This document shows positions 33,576 to 44,252 of a stretch of DNA of 64,000 bases, piece after piece. Source of the DNA: Stenotrophomonas maltophilia (lineage in GTDB: Bacteria > Pseudomonadota > Gammaproteobacteria > Xanthomonadales > Xanthomonadaceae); contig NZ_RXLZ01000022.1 in assembly GCF_003970865.1 (NCBI RefSeq), forward strand, positions 1 to 64,000, given 5' to 3'. The notes beneath the pieces were generated by a model, which saw only the letters and a program-made list of their open reading frames with translations, was not told where the DNA came from and ran no database searches. Within the stretch, counting starts at the first letter, position 1, and every line of letters begins with the position of its first letter. Both the position numbers and the translations under genes were made by a program.

Positions 33576-36500
33576 TCACCGTGTTGCGCGCAACCTCGCC
33601 AACGCCAGATACATCGCCGGGGTCGTGTACAGCGTCAGCCACTGGCTGACCAGCAACCCGCCCACAATCGCGATACCCAGCGGTTGCCGGAGTTCCCAGC
33701 CTTCGCCGTTGGCCAGCATCAGCGGCAGCGTGCCCAGTAGTGCCGCCAGCGAGGTCATCAGGATCGGCCGCAGGCGCAACCGCGCAGCTTCCATCACAGA
33801 GTCCTGCGCGCTCAGCCCGCGCCGCTCGCCGGCCAGCGCGAAGTCCACCAGCAGGATGGTGTTCTTCATCACCACGCCCACCAGCAGGAACAGGCCGAGC
33901 AGGGCGATCAGGTTCAATTCGTTGCCGAACAGCCACAACGCCAGCAGCGCGCCGACACCGGCCGAGGGCAGGGTGGACAGGATCACCAGCGGCTGCAGGA
34001 AGCTCTCGTAGAGGATGCCCAGCACCAGGTAGACCGCCAACGTGGCGCCCAACACCAGCCATAGCTGGCGCGCGCGCAGCTGATCCAGGCCGCCGGCCTC
34101 ACCGGACAGCTTGCCCTGCACCGAACGTGGCAGCATCAGTTTCGACATCGCACCATCGATCGCCTGCGTGGCCTGTTCCAGCCCCACGCCCGGTGCCAGC
34201 GCGAACTCGATCCAGATCGAGGCGAACTGTTCGCTGTGATACACCCGGTCCGGCGCCATGCCGTAGCGCCAGCTGGCGATGCTCGACAGCGGAATGCGCT
34301 GGCCGTTGCCATCGATCACCTGCAGCCGCGCCAGCGTGCCGGGGTCCTGGGTGTGCTTCGGGTCCAGCTCCATCACCACGCGGTACTGGTTGAGGCTGTC
34401 GTACAGCGTGGCTACCTGGCGCTGGCTGAAGGAGTTGTTGAGCATGCTGGCGACGGTACGCAGGTCCACGCCGTGGCGCGCGGCCGCTTCGCGGTCGATA
34501 TCCAGCACCACCTGGCGCATGCCGGCATCACCCTGCGCTTCCACGTCCACCAGTTCGGGCAGGCCACGCAGCGCGGCAGCCACCTTCGGTGCCCATTCGC
34601 GCAGGGGCGCAGTATCGGCCGACAGCAGCTGGAACTCGTACTTGCCGCTGCTGCCGGCGCCTTCCAGGCGGATGTCCTGGTCCACCCACAGATAGAGATT
34701 GCCGCCGGGCAGCTTGGGCAGCCGCGCGCGCAGGCGGTCGATCACCTGCTGGCTGGACACCTTGCGCTCGGCCAGCGGCTTCATCTTGATCATGATGAAG
34801 GCGTTGTTGACCCCGTTGCTGCCACCGATGTAGCCGATGATGTCCTCGATGGCCGGGTCGGACAGCAGCAGCGCGCGGTAGGCATCGATCTTCGGCTGCA
34901 TGGCCTGGAAGGAGAGCCCGTCGTCGCCGCGGGCAAAGCCACGCAGCTGTGCGGTGTCCTGCTTGGGCACGATGCCCTTGGGTACCTGCTGGAACAGCCA
35001 GGCGTTGAGGGCGATCACGGCCACGAACGCCAGCAACGGCCAGCGCAGCCGGCGCAGGCTGGCCTGCAGCGTGCGCAGGTAGGCCCCGCGCAGGCGCTCG
35101 AACAGTGCGTTGCTGCCGCGCTGCCACGCCGAGGGCTGCCGTGCGTCGTCCACGAACAATCGCGCACACAGCATCGGAACCAGGCTCAGGGCGACCAGCA
35201 CCGATACCGCCATCGCCGCCACCAGGGTCAGCGAGAACTCGCGGAACAGGCGTTCGACGAAGTCGTCCAGGAACAGGATGGAGATGAACACCACGGCCAG
35301 CGCCAGGTTCATCGACAGCAGCGTTGCTCCCACTTCCGAGGCGCCACGTACGGCGGCCTGCCAGCGATCGGCGCCCAGTTCGCGATGGCGGGCGATGTTC
35401 TCCAGCACCACGATGGCATCGTCCACCACCAGCACGGCGGCCACGATCAGGGCCATCAGCGAGAGCGTGTTGAGCGAGAAGCCCATCAACGCCACCAGCG
35501 CGAGCGTGCCGAACAGCACCACCGGAATCGCCACGCTGGGCACCAGCGCTGCACGCCAGTGGCCGAGGAAGCCGAGCACCACCAGCACCACCAGCACGAT
35601 CGCCAGCACCAGCGTGAGCTCCGCTTCGTGCAGGGTGGCGCGGATCACCGGCGAGCGGTCCATCACCAGGCGCATGTCCACGCTGGAGGGCAACAGTGCA
35701 TGCAGCTGCGGCAGCTGCGCCTGGATGGCATCAACGGTGGCGATGATGTTGGCACCGGGTTGGCGGCTGACGATCAGCAGCACGGCGGGGCGTTCATTGT
35801 GGAAGCCGCTGGCGTAACGGTCTTCCACGCCATCGGCAACGGCGGCGACATCGCCCAGCCGCAGCGTGCGGCCGTCGCTGACCTTCAACGCCAGTTCGCG
35901 GTACTGCGCGGCCTGGCGCAGCTGCAGCGGCGCTTCCAGCTGCCACTGCTGGCGCGCGTCCCCCACCGCGCCCAGGGGGCGCACCGCATTGGCACGCGCG
36001 ATGGCCCGGGCCACGTCCTCAAGCGCCAGGCCTGCATGGTTCAGTGCATTCGGGTCCAGCGATACGCGCACGGCGGGCAAGGCACTGCCGCCCACCTGCA
36101 CTTCACCCACGCCCGGTACCTGCGACAGCTTCTGCGCCAGCACGGTGGAGGCCAGGTCATACAGCTGGCCGGGCGGCAAGGTGTCCGAGGTCAGCGCCAG
36201 CGCCAGGATCGGTGCCTGTGAGGGATTGACCTTGCGGTACTGCGGCATGCCGGGCATGCCACTGGGCAGCTGCCCGCGTGCAAGGTTGATGGCGGCCTGC
36301 ACTTCGCGCGCCGCTTCATCGATGTCGCGGCCGAGCACGAACTTCAGTTCGATCTGGGTCTGGCCCTGGGTGCTGGCCGAGTCGATGCGTGAGATGCCGG
36401 GCAGGCTGCCCAGTGCACGCTCCAGCGGCGTGGCCACGGTGGCCGCCATCGACTCGGGCGAGGCGCCGGGCAAGCTGGCACTGACTTCAATGGCGGGGTA

Positions 36501-36635
36501 ATCGACCTGCGGCAACGGCGCCACCGGCAACAACCGCAATGCCAGCAGGCCAGACAGCACCAGCGCCACGGCCAGCAGGATCGTGGCCACCGGGCGCTGC
36601 ACGCAGGCCTGTGCCAGGCGCTCCACAGGGGTCAC
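33576..36635 (-). CDS. mdtC: RND multidrug efflux transporter, MdtC-like
   Basis: 1019 aa, full-length RND pump with 12 membrane helices and two large periplasmic loops. The proton-relay aspartates are in [21 protein letters not shown]. The start [58 protein letters not shown] is typical. It should pair with the MdtB-like subunit as a heterotrimer. The start is GTG at 36635, overlapping the mdtB stop by 4 bp. No outer-membrane factor gene follows. Confidence 0.93.
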   Translation of the reverse strand: MTPVERLAQACVQRPVATILLAVALVLSGLLALRLLPVAPLPQVDYPAIEVSASLPGASPESMAATVATPLERALGSLPGISRIDSASTQGQTQIELKFVLGRDIDEAAREVQAAINLARGQLPSGMPGMPQYRKVNPSQAPILALALTSDTLPPGQLYDLASTVLAQKLSQVPGVGEVQVGGSALPAVRVSLDPNALNHAGLALEDVARAIARANAVRPLGAVGDARQQWQLEAPLQLRQAAQYRELALKVSDGRTLRLGDVAAVADGVEDRYASGFHNERPAVLLIVSRQPGANIIATVDAIQAQLPQLHALLPSSVDMRLVMDRSPVIRATLHEAELTLVLAIVLVVLVVLGFLGHWRAALVPSVAIPVVLFGTLALVALMGFSLNTLSLMALIVAAVLVVDDAIVVLENIARHRELGADRWQAAVRGASEVGATLLSMNLALAVVFISILFLDDFVERLFREFSLTLVAAMAVSVLVALSLVPMLCARLFVDDARQPSAWQRGSNALFERLRGAYLRTLQASLRRLRWPLLAFVAVIALNAWLFQQVPKGIVPKQDTAQLRGFARGDDGLSFQAMQPKIDAYRALLLSDPAIEDIIGYIGGSNGVNNAFIMIKMKPLAERKVSSQQVIDRLRARLPKLPGGNLYLWVDQDIRLEGAGSSGKYEFQLLSADTAPLREWAPKVAAALRGLPELVDVEAQGDAGMRQVVLDIDREAAARHGVDLRTVASMLNNSFSQRQVATLYDSLNQYRVVMELDPKHTQDPGTLARLQVIDGNGQRIPLSSIASWRYGMAPDRVYHSEQFASIWIEFALAPGVGLEQATQAIDGAMSKLMLPRSVQGKLSGEAGGLDQLRARQLWLVLGATLAVYLVLGILYESFLQPLVILSTLPSAGVGALLALWLFGNELNLIALLGLFLLVGVVMKNTILLVDFALAGERRGLSAQDSVMEAARLRLRPILMTSLAALLGTLPLMLANGEGWELRQPLGIAIVGGLLVSQWLTLYTTPAMYLALARLRATR

Positions 36636-39600
36636 GCGCTGGCCTCTTCAGCGACGGTGGTTGCTGCCGCGCGGCCGCGCTGCAAGCGATCGAAGGCGAG
36701 GTAGATCACCGGCGTGGTGAACAGGGTCAGTACCTGGCTGACCAGCAATCCGCCCACCATCACCCAGCCCAGCGGTTGCCGCAGTTCGGCACCGGAACCA
36801 CTGGCCAGCATCAGCGGCACCGCGCCAAAGAGTGCGGCCAGCGTGGTCATCAGGATCGGCCGGAAGCGCAGCAGTGCCGCCTGGTGGATCGCTTCGCGTG
36901 GCGTCATGCCGCGTGTGCGCTGCGCGTCCAGCGCGAAGTCGATCATCATGATCGCGTTCTTCTTCACCAGGCCGATCAGCAGCACGATGCCGATCACTGC
37001 GATCAGGTCCAGGCTGCGGCCGCTCACCCACAACGCGGCCAGAGCGCCGACCGTTGCCGAAGGCAGGGTGGAGAGGATGGTGACCGGATGGATGAAGCTC
37101 TCGTAGAGCACGCCCAGCACGATGTACATCACCACCACTGCAGCCAGGATCAGCCACAGTGTGGACGACAGCGAACTGCTGAACGCCGCTGCGGCACCCT
37201 GCAGGCGCAGCTCGATGCTCTGCGGCAGATCCACGTGTGCGCGTGCGGCGTGCACAGCCTCCACCGCTTCGCCCAGCGATGCGCCCGGGGCCAGATTGAA
37301 TGACAGCGTGGCCGCCGGGAACTGGCCGACATGGTTGCGCAGCAGGGCGGTCGGGCCCAGATCCACGCGTGCCACCGCACCCAGCGGCACGGTCTGCCCG
37401 CTGCTGCTGCGCACACGCAGGCCCGTGATCGCCTCCGGCCCGGGCTGCCGTGAAGGATCGGCCTCCAGCACCACCCGGTACTGGCTGGCCTGGGTGAAAA
37501 TGGTGGAGATCTGGCGTTGCCCGTAAGCGTCGTACAGCGCATCGGCCACCGCTTCCACGCTCACGCCCAGGCGCGCTGCGGCGTCACGGTCGATGTTCAC
37601 CCGTGCCTGCCGCCCCTGCATCTGCAGATCGCTGGCGACATCGCGCAGTGCCGGTTGCTGGCGCAGCGCCTGCAGCAGCTTCGGGGTCCAGCGCTCCAGT
37701 GTTTCAAGATCCGGCGTGGTCAGCGTGAACTGGTACTGGGTGCGGCTGATGCGGTCTTCGATGCCCAGCTCCTGCACCGGCTGCAGGTACAGGGTGATGC
37801 CGGGGATCTTCGACACGCGCTGTTGCAGGCGCGCCATCACCTCGGTTGCGCCATCGCGGTCGCCATGCGGTTTCAACTCGATCAGCAGGCGGCCGGTATT
37901 GAGCGTGGCATTGTTGCCGTCCACGCCGATGTACGAGGACACGCTGGCCACCGCCGGGTCCGCTTCGATGGCGGCGGCCAGCGCCTGCTGGCGCTCGCGC
38001 ATGGCCTGGAACGAGATGGCCTGCGGGGCTTCGCTGATGCCCTGCACCAGGCCGGCATCCTGCACCGGGAAGAAGCCCTTGGGTACGGCGAAGTACAGCG
38101 CCACGGTGAGTGCCAGCGTGGCAACGGTGGCCAGCAGCATCAGCGGCTGGCGCTGCAGCACCCAGCGCAGTTGTCGGTCGTAGAGGCCGATGACGCGGTC
38201 GAAGACATCGGGCGCATGTGCAGTCTTCGCGTGCGGCTTCAGGAACCGCGCGCACAGCATCGGCGTCAGCGTCAGCGAGACCAGCAGCGAAATGCCGATG
38301 GCGACCGCCAGTGTCACCGCGAACTCATGGAACAGCGCGCCGACCAGGTCGGCCATGAACAGCAGCGGGATCAGCACCGCGATCAGCGAAACGGTCAGCG
38401 ACACCAGGGTGAAGCCGATCTCGGCGGCGCCTTTCAGCGCTGCATCGCGTGGGCTTTCACCTTCCTCCAGATGGCGGGCGATGTTTTCCAGCATCACGAT
38501 GGCATCGTCCACCACGAAGCCGGTGGCGATGGTCAGCGCCATCAGCGTGAGGTTGTTGAGCGAATAGCCGGCCAGCAGCATCACCGCGAAGGTGCCGATG
38601 AGCGACAGCGGCACCGCGACGCTGGGAATGAGCGTGGCCGGCAGATTGCGCAGGAACACCCAGGTGACCAGCACCACCAGGCCGATGGCCAGCACCAGTT
38701 CCTTCTGCACGCCGCGCACCGACGCGCGGATCGATTCGGTGCGGTCGCTCAGCACGTTCATCTGCACACCGGCCGGCAGCGTGGCCTGCAGCTGCGGCAG
38801 CAGCGTACGCACCTGTTCGACCACGGCGATCACGTTTGCACCGGGCTGGCGCTGGATGTTCACCAGCACTGCCGGGGTGGTGCCGCTCCACGCCGCCAGC
38901 TGGCGGTTCTCGGCGCCATCGGTGATGGTGGCCACGTCGCCCAGCCGCAGCGGCGCGCCGTCGCGCCAGGCCAGCACCAGGGCACGGTACTCATCCACGC
39001 TGCGCATCTGGTCGTTGGCATCGAGCATCACCGCGCGTATCGGGCCGTCGAAGCTGCCCTTGGGCAGGTTGACGTTGGCGGCGGCGATGGCGGTGCGGAT
39101 GTGGTCCATGCCCAGGCCGTTGGCGGCCAGTGCCGCTGGATTGACCTGGATGCGCACCGCCGGGCGCTGGCCCCCGGCCAGGCTGACCAGGCCGACGCCG
39201 GGCAACTGCGCCAGGCGCTGGGCAATGCGCGTATCCACCAGATCGTGCACCTGCGGCAGCGACAGGCCTTGTGAGGTCACCGCCAGGGTCAGGATCGGCG
39301 TATCGGCCGGATTGACCTTGCGGTAGACCGGTGGCACCGGCAGGTCGCCGGGCAGGAAGCTGCCCGCCGCATTGATTGCGGCCTGCACGTCCTGTTCGGC
39401 CACGCCCAGCGACACCTCCAGGCCGAACTGCAGGGTGATCACCGACGCACCGCCGGAACTGGTCGACGACAACTGCTTCAGCCCGGGAATCTGCCCGAGT
39501 TGGCGCTCCAGCGGCGCGGTGATGGTGCGCGTGGTCAGCTCCGGGCTGGCGCCCGGGTACAGCGTGGTGATCTGGATGATCGGGTAGTCGACCTGTGGCA

Positions 39601-39709
39601 GCGCTGCCACCGGCAGCAGGCGGTAGGCCAGCACGCCCGACAGCAGCAGCGCCACCATCAGCAGCGTGGTGGCGACCGGACGCAGGATGAAGGCGCGCGA
39701 GAGGTTCAT
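36632..39709 (-). CDS. mdtB: RND multidrug efflux transporter, MdtB-like
   Basis: 1025 aa. Same architecture as its neighbour, with the relay motif [20 protein letters not shown] and the N-terminus [40 protein letters not shown]. Two different RND subunits in series behind one adaptor is the MdtABC/MuxABC arrangement known to export novobiocin, bile salts and similar drugs. Start and stop overlap both neighbours (ATGA upstream with mdtA, GTGA downstream). Confidence 0.94.
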   Translation of the reverse strand: MNLSRAFILRPVATTLLMVALLLSGVLAYRLLPVAALPQVDYPIIQITTLYPGASPELTTRTITAPLERQLGQIPGLKQLSSTSSGGASVITLQFGLEVSLGVAEQDVQAAINAAGSFLPGDLPVPPVYRKVNPADTPILTLAVTSQGLSLPQVHDLVDTRIAQRLAQLPGVGLVSLAGGQRPAVRIQVNPAALAANGLGMDHIRTAIAAANVNLPKGSFDGPIRAVMLDANDQMRSVDEYRALVLAWRDGAPLRLGDVATITDGAENRQLAAWSGTTPAVLVNIQRQPGANVIAVVEQVRTLLPQLQATLPAGVQMNVLSDRTESIRASVRGVQKELVLAIGLVVLVTWVFLRNLPATLIPSVAVPLSLIGTFAVMLLAGYSLNNLTLMALTIATGFVVDDAIVMLENIARHLEEGESPRDAALKGAAEIGFTLVSLTVSLIAVLIPLLFMADLVGALFHEFAVTLAVAIGISLLVSLTLTPMLCARFLKPHAKTAHAPDVFDRVIGLYDRQLRWVLQRQPLMLLATVATLALTVALYFAVPKGFFPVQDAGLVQGISEAPQAISFQAMRERQQALAAAIEADPAVASVSSYIGVDGNNATLNTGRLLIELKPHGDRDGATEVMARLQQRVSKIPGITLYLQPVQELGIEDRISRTQYQFTLTTPDLETLERWTPKLLQALRQQPALRDVASDLQMQGRQARVNIDRDAAARLGVSVEAVADALYDAYGQRQISTIFTQASQYRVVLEADPSRQPGPEAITGLRVRSSSGQTVPLGAVARVDLGPTALLRNHVGQFPAATLSFNLAPGASLGEAVEAVHAARAHVDLPQSIELRLQGAAAAFSSSLSSTLWLILAAVVVMYIVLGVLYESFIHPVTILSTLPSATVGALAALWVSGRSLDLIAVIGIVLLIGLVKKNAIMMIDFALDAQRTRGMTPREAIHQAALLRFRPILMTTLAALFGAVPLMLASGSGAELRQPLGWVMVGGLLVSQVLTLFTTPVIYLAFDRLQRGRAAATTVAEEASA

Positions 39710-40872
39710 GCGCCGGCCGTGGTCACGGCCTCCTCGGTGATGATCTCCACCGCGGTGCCGTCTTCCAGTCCGTCGATGCCTTCGATCACCACCTGATCGC
39801 CCGCGGCCAGTCCCGAGCGCACGGCCACACGTCCGTCATCGGCAGGCCCAAGCACCACGTTGCGCCGCTGCGCCTTGTTGTCCTTGCCGACGACATGCAC
39901 GTAGTTGCCCTGGCTGCCGAACTGTACGGCGGCATCTGGAATCAGCAGCGCGGGCTGCTCGCCCAGCTGCAGGCGTACGTTGACGAACTGGTTGGGGAAC
40001 AGGGCCAGGTCGTCGTTTTCGAAGTGCGCACGCAGCTTCAGCGTGCCGGTGGTGGTATCGATGCGGTTGTCGACGCTGGACAGAGCGCCACGGGCCAGCT
40101 GCCGGCGTTCTTCGCGGTCCCAGGTTTCCACTGCCAGCGCCGGTTGCGCCTGCACGGCATCGAGCAGCGCGGGCAGCTCGGGTTCGGGCACGGTGAACAG
40201 CACGCTGATCGGCGCGGTCTGCGCCAGCGTCACCAGGCCTTCGGCATCGCTGGCGCGTACCAGGTTGCCCACGTCCAGCCGGCGTAGCCCGACGCGGCCA
40301 CTGACCGGTGCGGTGATGCGGGTGTACTGCAGCTGCAGGCGCGCTTCGTCAACAGACGCCTGATCGCTGATCCGCCGACCCTGCAGCTGGCGCACCTTGC
40401 TCTGCTGGTCGCTCAGTTCCTGCCCGGACACGTAGTTCTGCTTCTGCAGTTCGCGATAGCGCTGCAGCTGGCGTTCGGCGTTCTCCAGCTCGGCCAGGTT
40501 CTGCTGCTGGGTACCCTGGGCCTGTGCCAGCTTCACCTCATACGGGCGTGGGTCGATCTGTGCCAGCAGGTCACCCGCTTTGACCTGTTGGCCTTCCTGG
40601 AAGTGCAGGCGCAGCAGTTCGCCATCCACGCGGCTGCGTACCACCACGCTGTGCAGGGGGGTGACCGTACCGACCGCCTTCAGGCGCAGCACCAGCGGCT
40701 CGGCGCTGGCGCGCGCCACGCGTACCGGCACCGTCTTGCCCGGCGCATCGTCGCTGCTGCCGGCGTCGTCCCGGGGCCACAGCCACCACGCCAGAAGGGC
40801 GGCGAGGGCGATAGCCAGCACCGCCTGCAACGGGCGGGCACGGCGGAAACGGGAATTTTCGGCGACAGACAT
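39706..40872 (-). CDS. mdtA: RND periplasmic adaptor, MdtA-like
   Basis: 388 aa from the ATG at 40872; a further in-frame ATG 33 bp upstream is less likely. One N-terminal anchor ([18 protein letters not shown]), then the lipoyl-like pair ([37 protein letters not shown]), a coiled-coil hairpin ([30 protein letters not shown]) and beta-barrel. It bridges the MdtBC pump to an outer-membrane channel. First gene of the operon. Confidence 0.94.
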   Translation of the reverse strand: MSVAENSRFRRARPLQAVLAIALAALLAWWLWPRDDAGSSDDAPGKTVPVRVARASAEPLVLRLKAVGTVTPLHSVVVRSRVDGELLRLHFQEGQQVKAGDLLAQIDPRPYEVKLAQAQGTQQQNLAELENAERQLQRYRELQKQNYVSGQELSDQQSKVRQLQGRRISDQASVDEARLQLQYTRITAPVSGRVGLRRLDVGNLVRASDAEGLVTLAQTAPISVLFTVPEPELPALLDAVQAQPALAVETWDREERRQLARGALSSVDNRIDTTTGTLKLRAHFENDDLALFPNQFVNVRLQLGEQPALLIPDAAVQFGSQGNYVHVVGKDNKAQRRNVVLGPADDGRVAVRSGLAAGDQVVIEGIDGLEDGTAVEIITEEAVTTAGA

Positions 40873-41069
40873 GGGGCATCCTGCGCCCTGCGCGCGCAGG
40901 GACATGCGGGCCCGTCGGCGCGCTCACGGCACCACGGGCAGCGGGGAGGGAGTGTCTGGCGGGGCCGCGGGCGCGGCGTGGCTGGATGCCGTCGCGGCAG
41001 CGACGGGGTGACAATGGTAGCCAATCACCCCGGCCAATGCCGCATGACCATGGTCATGCAACGCATTCG

Positions 41070-41146
41070 GTAGTGCCGGCCGCTGGCTGGCAACCTGCTG
41101 GAATCTGCGGGCATGTGCCGTGTTGCCGGCCAGCGGCCGGCACTAC
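41070..41146. repeat. SMAG inverted pair (GCCGGC class)
   Basis: Units at 41070-41092 (plus, one base changed in the right arm) and 41123-41146 (minus). They fill most of the mdtA to UPF0126 gap, which otherwise holds only A+T-poor sequence with no gene. Confidence 0.88.
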
Positions 41147-41156
41147 CGTCAAACAA

Positions 41157-41774
41157 TCAATGCACTTCGTCGTGATAGACGAACTTCGGCATTTCCCAGC
41201 GGTAGTGGATCGCCAGCAGGCGCAGCGCGAAGCCGCCGCCGAGGCAGCACAGGATCGCGGTGGCGTCGGCCACGCCCCAATGCAGCAGCAACAGGTAGGC
41301 CGCGCCGGTCAGCAGCGCGATGATCGCGTACAGCTCTTTCTGGAAGATCAGCGGCACCTCGTTGCAGAGGATGTCGCGCAGCACGCCGCCGAACGCGCCG
41401 GTCAGCATGCCGGCGATCAGCACGATCGGCATCGCATGGCCGGCTTCGCGCGCGATCGAGCAGCCGATCAGGGTGAAGGCGATCAGGCCCAGGCCATCGA
41501 GCACCAGGAAGGTGCGGCGGAAGTGGTGCATCCAGCGTGCGACCCAGGTGGCGATCAGCGCCGCACACACAGTGAAGCCCAGGTATTCGGGATGCTTCAC
41601 CCAGCCCAGCGGATAGTGGCCGAGCAGGATGTCGCGCAGTGAACCGCCGCCGAGTGCGGTGACGCAGGCGATCATGACCACCCCGAACAGGTCCATGCGG
41701 CGGCGGCCGGCGGACAGCGCGCCGGTCATGGCTTCAGCGGAAATGGCAATCAGGTAGATGATGGACAGCAGCAT
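41157..41774 (-). CDS. UPF0126/TRIC family membrane protein, probable glycine transporter
   Basis: 205 aa with six to seven membrane helices in two repeats, each with the Gly-rich kink typical of the family: TALGGGSLRDILLG and GAFGGVLRDILCNEVPLIF. This is the YicG/YadS (UPF0126) fold related to trimeric channels. The ATG at 41774 (MLLSIIYLIAI) opens the first helix. A tandem glycine riboswitch lies upstream on the same strand, so transport or export of glycine is inferred. Confidence 0.9.
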   Translation of the reverse strand: MLLSIIYLIAISAEAMTGALSAGRRRMDLFGVVMIACVTALGGGSLRDILLGHYPLGWVKHPEYLGFTVCAALIATWVARWMHHFRRTFLVLDGLGLIAFTLIGCSIAREAGHAMPIVLIAGMLTGAFGGVLRDILCNEVPLIFQKELYAIIALLTGAAYLLLLHWGVADATAILCCLGGGFALRLLAIHYRWEMPKFVYHDEVH

Positions 41775-41859
41775 GGGGCAGGCTCCGGGCGCGGTGGGGC
41801 CGGCCATGCGCGACTACCGCCACTGCCTGCGCAATGACGGGATGACGATGACCGGTGCC

Positions 41860-42063
41860 GCTCCCGCTGTCCTTTTGCCTGAGAGTTCAGCGGCGTAGGC
41901 CGCGTGCCCCTTCGGCGGATCGTCCCGGGCGTGCCCGGTGACCTCTCTCCAGCTCGGCGAGTCGAATGCATGGTTGGTGGGATTCCAGCCCACCGGCCTG
42001 AGCGATCATGGGAGCCTGCGCCTTCGGCGGGCGCCAGCGCGGCGCCTCTCTCCTGCATTCGGG
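41860..42063 (-). promoter_or_regulatory. tandem glycine riboswitch
   Basis: On the minus strand two GGAGAGAG-type P1/P2 starts occur, about 42057-42042 and 41951-41938. Each is followed by a hairpin and a conserved 3' core: CCGCCGAAGG...CTCAGGC in the first aptamer, and CCGCCGAAGGGGCA then CTGAACTCTCAGGCAAAAGG (ending near 41870) in the second. This is the known glycine riboswitch layout with two aptamers. It ends about 85 bp before the UPF0126 start. A -10-like TATACT lies at 42073-42068. Confidence 0.9.
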
Positions 42064-42105
42064 CGCCAGTATATCCGCTGCAGTGCAGCACGGCATAATC
42101 CGGGC

Positions 42106-42381
42106 ATGGCCCCGTCCCTCCGCCCCTGGTTCCTGTACCTGCTCGAATGCCGCGATGGCAGCTATTACGCCGGCATCAGCACCGATGTGGAGGCGCGTTT
42201 CGCTGCCCACCAGGCCGGCAAGGGCGCGCGCTACACCCGGGCGCGGCCACCGCTGCGTGTGCTGGCCGTGCGCGAATACCCGGACCGGGCCGCAGCCTCG
42301 CGGGCCGAGTGGCAGCTCAAGCAGCAGCCGCGCGAACGCAAGCTGGCCTGGCTGCAGGCACCTGCCGAGACGCTTCTGTAG
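42106..42381 (+). CDS. GIY-YIG nuclease domain protein (YhbQ-like)
   Basis: 91 aa, a single GIY-YIG domain: [46 protein letters not shown], then [16 protein letters not shown]. Small stand-alone members of this family may nick DNA or act in repair; the role is unclear. The ATG at 42106 matches the family start; a longer frame runs antisense through the riboswitch and is rejected. Its TAG stop is the GTAG of the following SMAG. Confidence 0.9.
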   Translation: MAPSLRPWFLYLLECRDGSYYAGISTDVEARFAAHQAGKGARYTRARPPLRVLAVREYPDRAAASRAEWQLKQQPRERKLAWLQAPAETLL

Positions 42382-42400
42382 ATCCACGCCATGCGTGGAT
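42378..42400 (+). repeat. SMAG-type palindrome (ATCCACGC class)
   Basis: GTAG plus ATCCACGC-CAT-GCGTGGAT; its GTAG contains the GIY-YIG gene's stop codon. Confidence 0.92.
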
Positions 42401-42454
42401 GGGCGCTTCCAGCCATGCCATGATCGCCCCGCGCCCTCAGCGCTGGAGACCCGG

Positions 42455-42886
42455 ATGTCCACGATCGCCCTGCTGTTCGCTCTCTCCGCAGCAACGAGCC
42501 CTGCCGCCGACCCGGCCACGCTCGCGGCCATCGAAGCCACCTGCCACGACTACGTCGACGGCCAGCTGGAGGCCGACCCACAGCGCGTCGCCCGCTCCCT
42601 GCATCCGGACCTGGCCAAGCGCGCGGTCCTCGGCGATACGCCCGACGAGCGGCTGGGCCTGCGCCGCATGTCGAAGGAAGAACTGGTCGCGCTGACGAAG
42701 CAGGGCGCGCTGAAAACCCCGAAGGATCAATGGGACCGCCGCTGCACGGTGCTGGACGTGACCGGCAACGCCGCCTCGGTGCGATTGGAAACGCCGTGGT
42801 TCGTCGACTACTTCCACATGGGCCGCTTCGACCAGCGCTGGGTCATCGTCAACGCGTTGTGGTACCCGAAGCCGAAGGCGCAGTGA
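42455..42886 (+). CDS. secreted NTF2-like (lumazine-binding-like) protein
   Basis: 143 aa with a short signal peptide (MSTIALLFALSAATSPAAD). The mature domain has the SnoaL/NTF2 pattern: ATCHDYVDGQLEADPQRVARSLHPDLAKRAVLGD, then VLDVTGNAASVRLETPWFVDYFHMGRFDQRWVIVNALWYPKP. These proteins bind small ligands or act as isomerases; the function here is unknown. A probable operon with the next gene, three bases away. Confidence 0.78.
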   Translation: MSTIALLFALSAATSPAADPATLAAIEATCHDYVDGQLEADPQRVARSLHPDLAKRAVLGDTPDERLGLRRMSKEELVALTKQGALKTPKDQWDRRCTVLDVTGNAASVRLETPWFVDYFHMGRFDQRWVIVNALWYPKPKAQ

Positions 42887-42889
42887 GTG

Positions 42890-43345
42890 ATGCGTGCGGC
42901 CGGCAAAGCATGGATCTCCGTCGTCGTACTGGTCGCCGGTATCGCGCTGCTGCCAGGCCTGCTGTATCTGCTCGGGCTGGCATTGGTGGACGGTCGACCG
43001 AAGCCGGCCGACCGCACGCCCAGTGGTGTGGCCGCATGCAGCGGTGAACCACGGGCGGGATACCAGCCGATGAATCCCTGGCACTTCACCGCCCAGTTCT
43101 TCGACAAGGACGGAATGAAGAAGAAGGTGCCTGAAGTTGAGCGGGAGGCCTTCTGGATTGCTCGACGCCACCTGTGGCGGCAACCGCAGCGCGCCATGCT
43201 GCGCTGGCATCTCAGCAGTACCGCACTGACGATCTGGATCACCCGGCATTGGAGTACCGCGCAGATTGCCGATACCGCGAGGAAGGAGGACTTCTGCCGG
43301 GCATGGTCGAAACGGCAGGTCCCCGGTGGCCCGATGAGGAAGTAG
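42890..43345 (+). CDS. membrane-anchored hypothetical protein
   Basis: 151 aa. One N-terminal membrane helix (ISVVVLVAGIALLPGLLYLLGLALV) and a periplasmic basic domain. The stretch WIARRHLWRQPQRAMLRWHLSSTALTIWITRHWSTAQIADT vaguely recalls helices of glycosyltransferase 51 enzymes, but catalytic residues are not evident; I leave it unassigned. The ATG at 42890 directly follows the previous stop. The TAG stop is part of a decayed GTAG unit. Confidence 0.6.
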   Translation: MRAAGKAWISVVVLVAGIALLPGLLYLLGLALVDGRPKPADRTPSGVAACSGEPRAGYQPMNPWHFTAQFFDKDGMKKKVPEVEREAFWIARRHLWRQPQRAMLRWHLSSTALTIWITRHWSTAQIADTARKEDFCRAWSKRQVPGGPMRK

Positions 43346-43368
43346 AGCCACGCTGTGTGTGAATGGTC
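43342..43368 (+). repeat. decayed SMAG unit
   Basis: GTAGAGCCACGCTGTGTGTG and following bases resemble GTAG+ATCCACGCCATGCGTGGAT with several changes. It supplies the stop of the preceding gene and marks the left edge of the lower-G+C islet. Confidence 0.6.
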
Positions 43369-43596
43369 CTACTCTCCGCTACGCCGTGTCGTATACGGCA
43401 CTAAAGTAAATTCGTAGCACGAAACCTCTCGTTTCCCGCTGAGCAACTTGTCTGGAAGTCGCGACTGCGAAGAATCACCTTATCCCAGACGCCCGGCTTC
43501 ATTTCATCCCGGTCTGTGGCCAGGCACAGTGGGTGGAATAGTTGCTACGGAAGTTGCATTACGGAAGGCTGATGCCATCAGACAGACAGCACATTC

Positions 43597-44073
43597 ATGG
43601 AAAAGCAGATCAGATGCATTGTGTCGAGCGAATCTCCTGGTGTCAGCAGAACGCTCGATATCTTTGAAATCAACCGTATGTTGGACTGCTACCTGCAGAG
43701 GAAGATCGATCAGGTGAACGTTGCGGATCTGGGAGGTTGGCGATTGCTGATGTACGTCGTCATCCGGAACACCGATTCCATTGGAGTCTTCAAACGCACG
43801 AGGCGATACCCCTCCGAGATGGAGTTCTTGGTCAGTGTTTCGATTCCGGTTCCCAGCATCGAGGTCGTGGGGTACGGCCTGCCCGACCATGCCATGTATG
43901 GACTAGGCTTCTTCCATCCCGTGAATGAAGCGAAGTCCCACGTCATCAATCCGCAGTTTGCAGACTACGCAGGGCTGCAGGAGTACTTCGTGGGTAGCGC
44001 GGAGCGTGCCATCGACATGGCATTTGAATTGGGCTTCAAGTGCAACGGAAAAGTGATTCGATACGTTGCTTGA
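43597..44073 (+). CDS. unknown protein in a low-G+C islet, possible immunity-type protein
   Basis: 158 aa, no signal or membrane segment, mixed alpha/beta composition (VVIRNTDSIGVFKRTRRYPSEMEFLVSVSIPVPS, YGLGFFHPVNEAKSHVINPQFADYAGLQEYFVGSAERAIDMAFELGFKC). The base composition is visibly lower in G+C than all neighbours, as is the 250 bp before it, indicating acquisition. Size and style resemble immunity proteins of polymorphic toxins (Imm families), but no toxin gene is present and I cannot name a family. Confidence 0.6.
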   Translation: MEKQIRCIVSSESPGVSRTLDIFEINRMLDCYLQRKIDQVNVADLGGWRLLMYVVIRNTDSIGVFKRTRRYPSEMEFLVSVSIPVPSIEVVGYGLPDHAMYGLGFFHPVNEAKSHVINPQFADYAGLQEYFVGSAERAIDMAFELGFKCNGKVIRYVA

Positions 44074-44172
44074 CGAGAGCGGCGGGAAGCACAGCAACCA
44101 TTCCTGACTGCGGCTTCTCAAAAATTCAGGGGGCTGACGCATGGATGAAGATGGGGGGATGTGCGGGTGCTC

Positions 44173-44195
44173 ATCCACGCATGGCGTGGATCTAC
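44173..44195 (-). repeat. SMAG-type palindrome (ATCCACGC class)
   Basis: Minus-strand GTAG unit, core GCGTGG; closes the right side of the low-G+C islet. Confidence 0.9.
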
Positions 44196-44200
44196 TGCAA

Positions 44201-44239
44201 GGGGTCAGAGCCCTTTCCTGCGGAAAGGGATCCGACCCC
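44201..44239. repeat. 39-bp inverted repeat (GGGGTC class)
   Basis: GGGGTC at 44201 and GACCCC at 44234-44239 bound an inner CCCTTTCC-TGC-GGAAAGGG stem. It lies just after the ndh stop and could terminate that gene. A shorter relative (CTCTTTCCCCGGAAAGAG) is at 47214-47231. Confidence 0.8.
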
Positions 44240-44252
44240 GTTGCGTGCGGTC

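Noticed and set aside
41938..42105. N-terminal extension of the GIY-YIG gene
   Set aside because: The extra frame runs antisense through the conserved glycine riboswitch, and the family start fits the ATG at 42106.
42890..43345. Peptidoglycan glycosyltransferase (GT51)
   Set aside because: One helix pattern is reminiscent, but the protein is too short and the catalytic Glu motifs are not seen.
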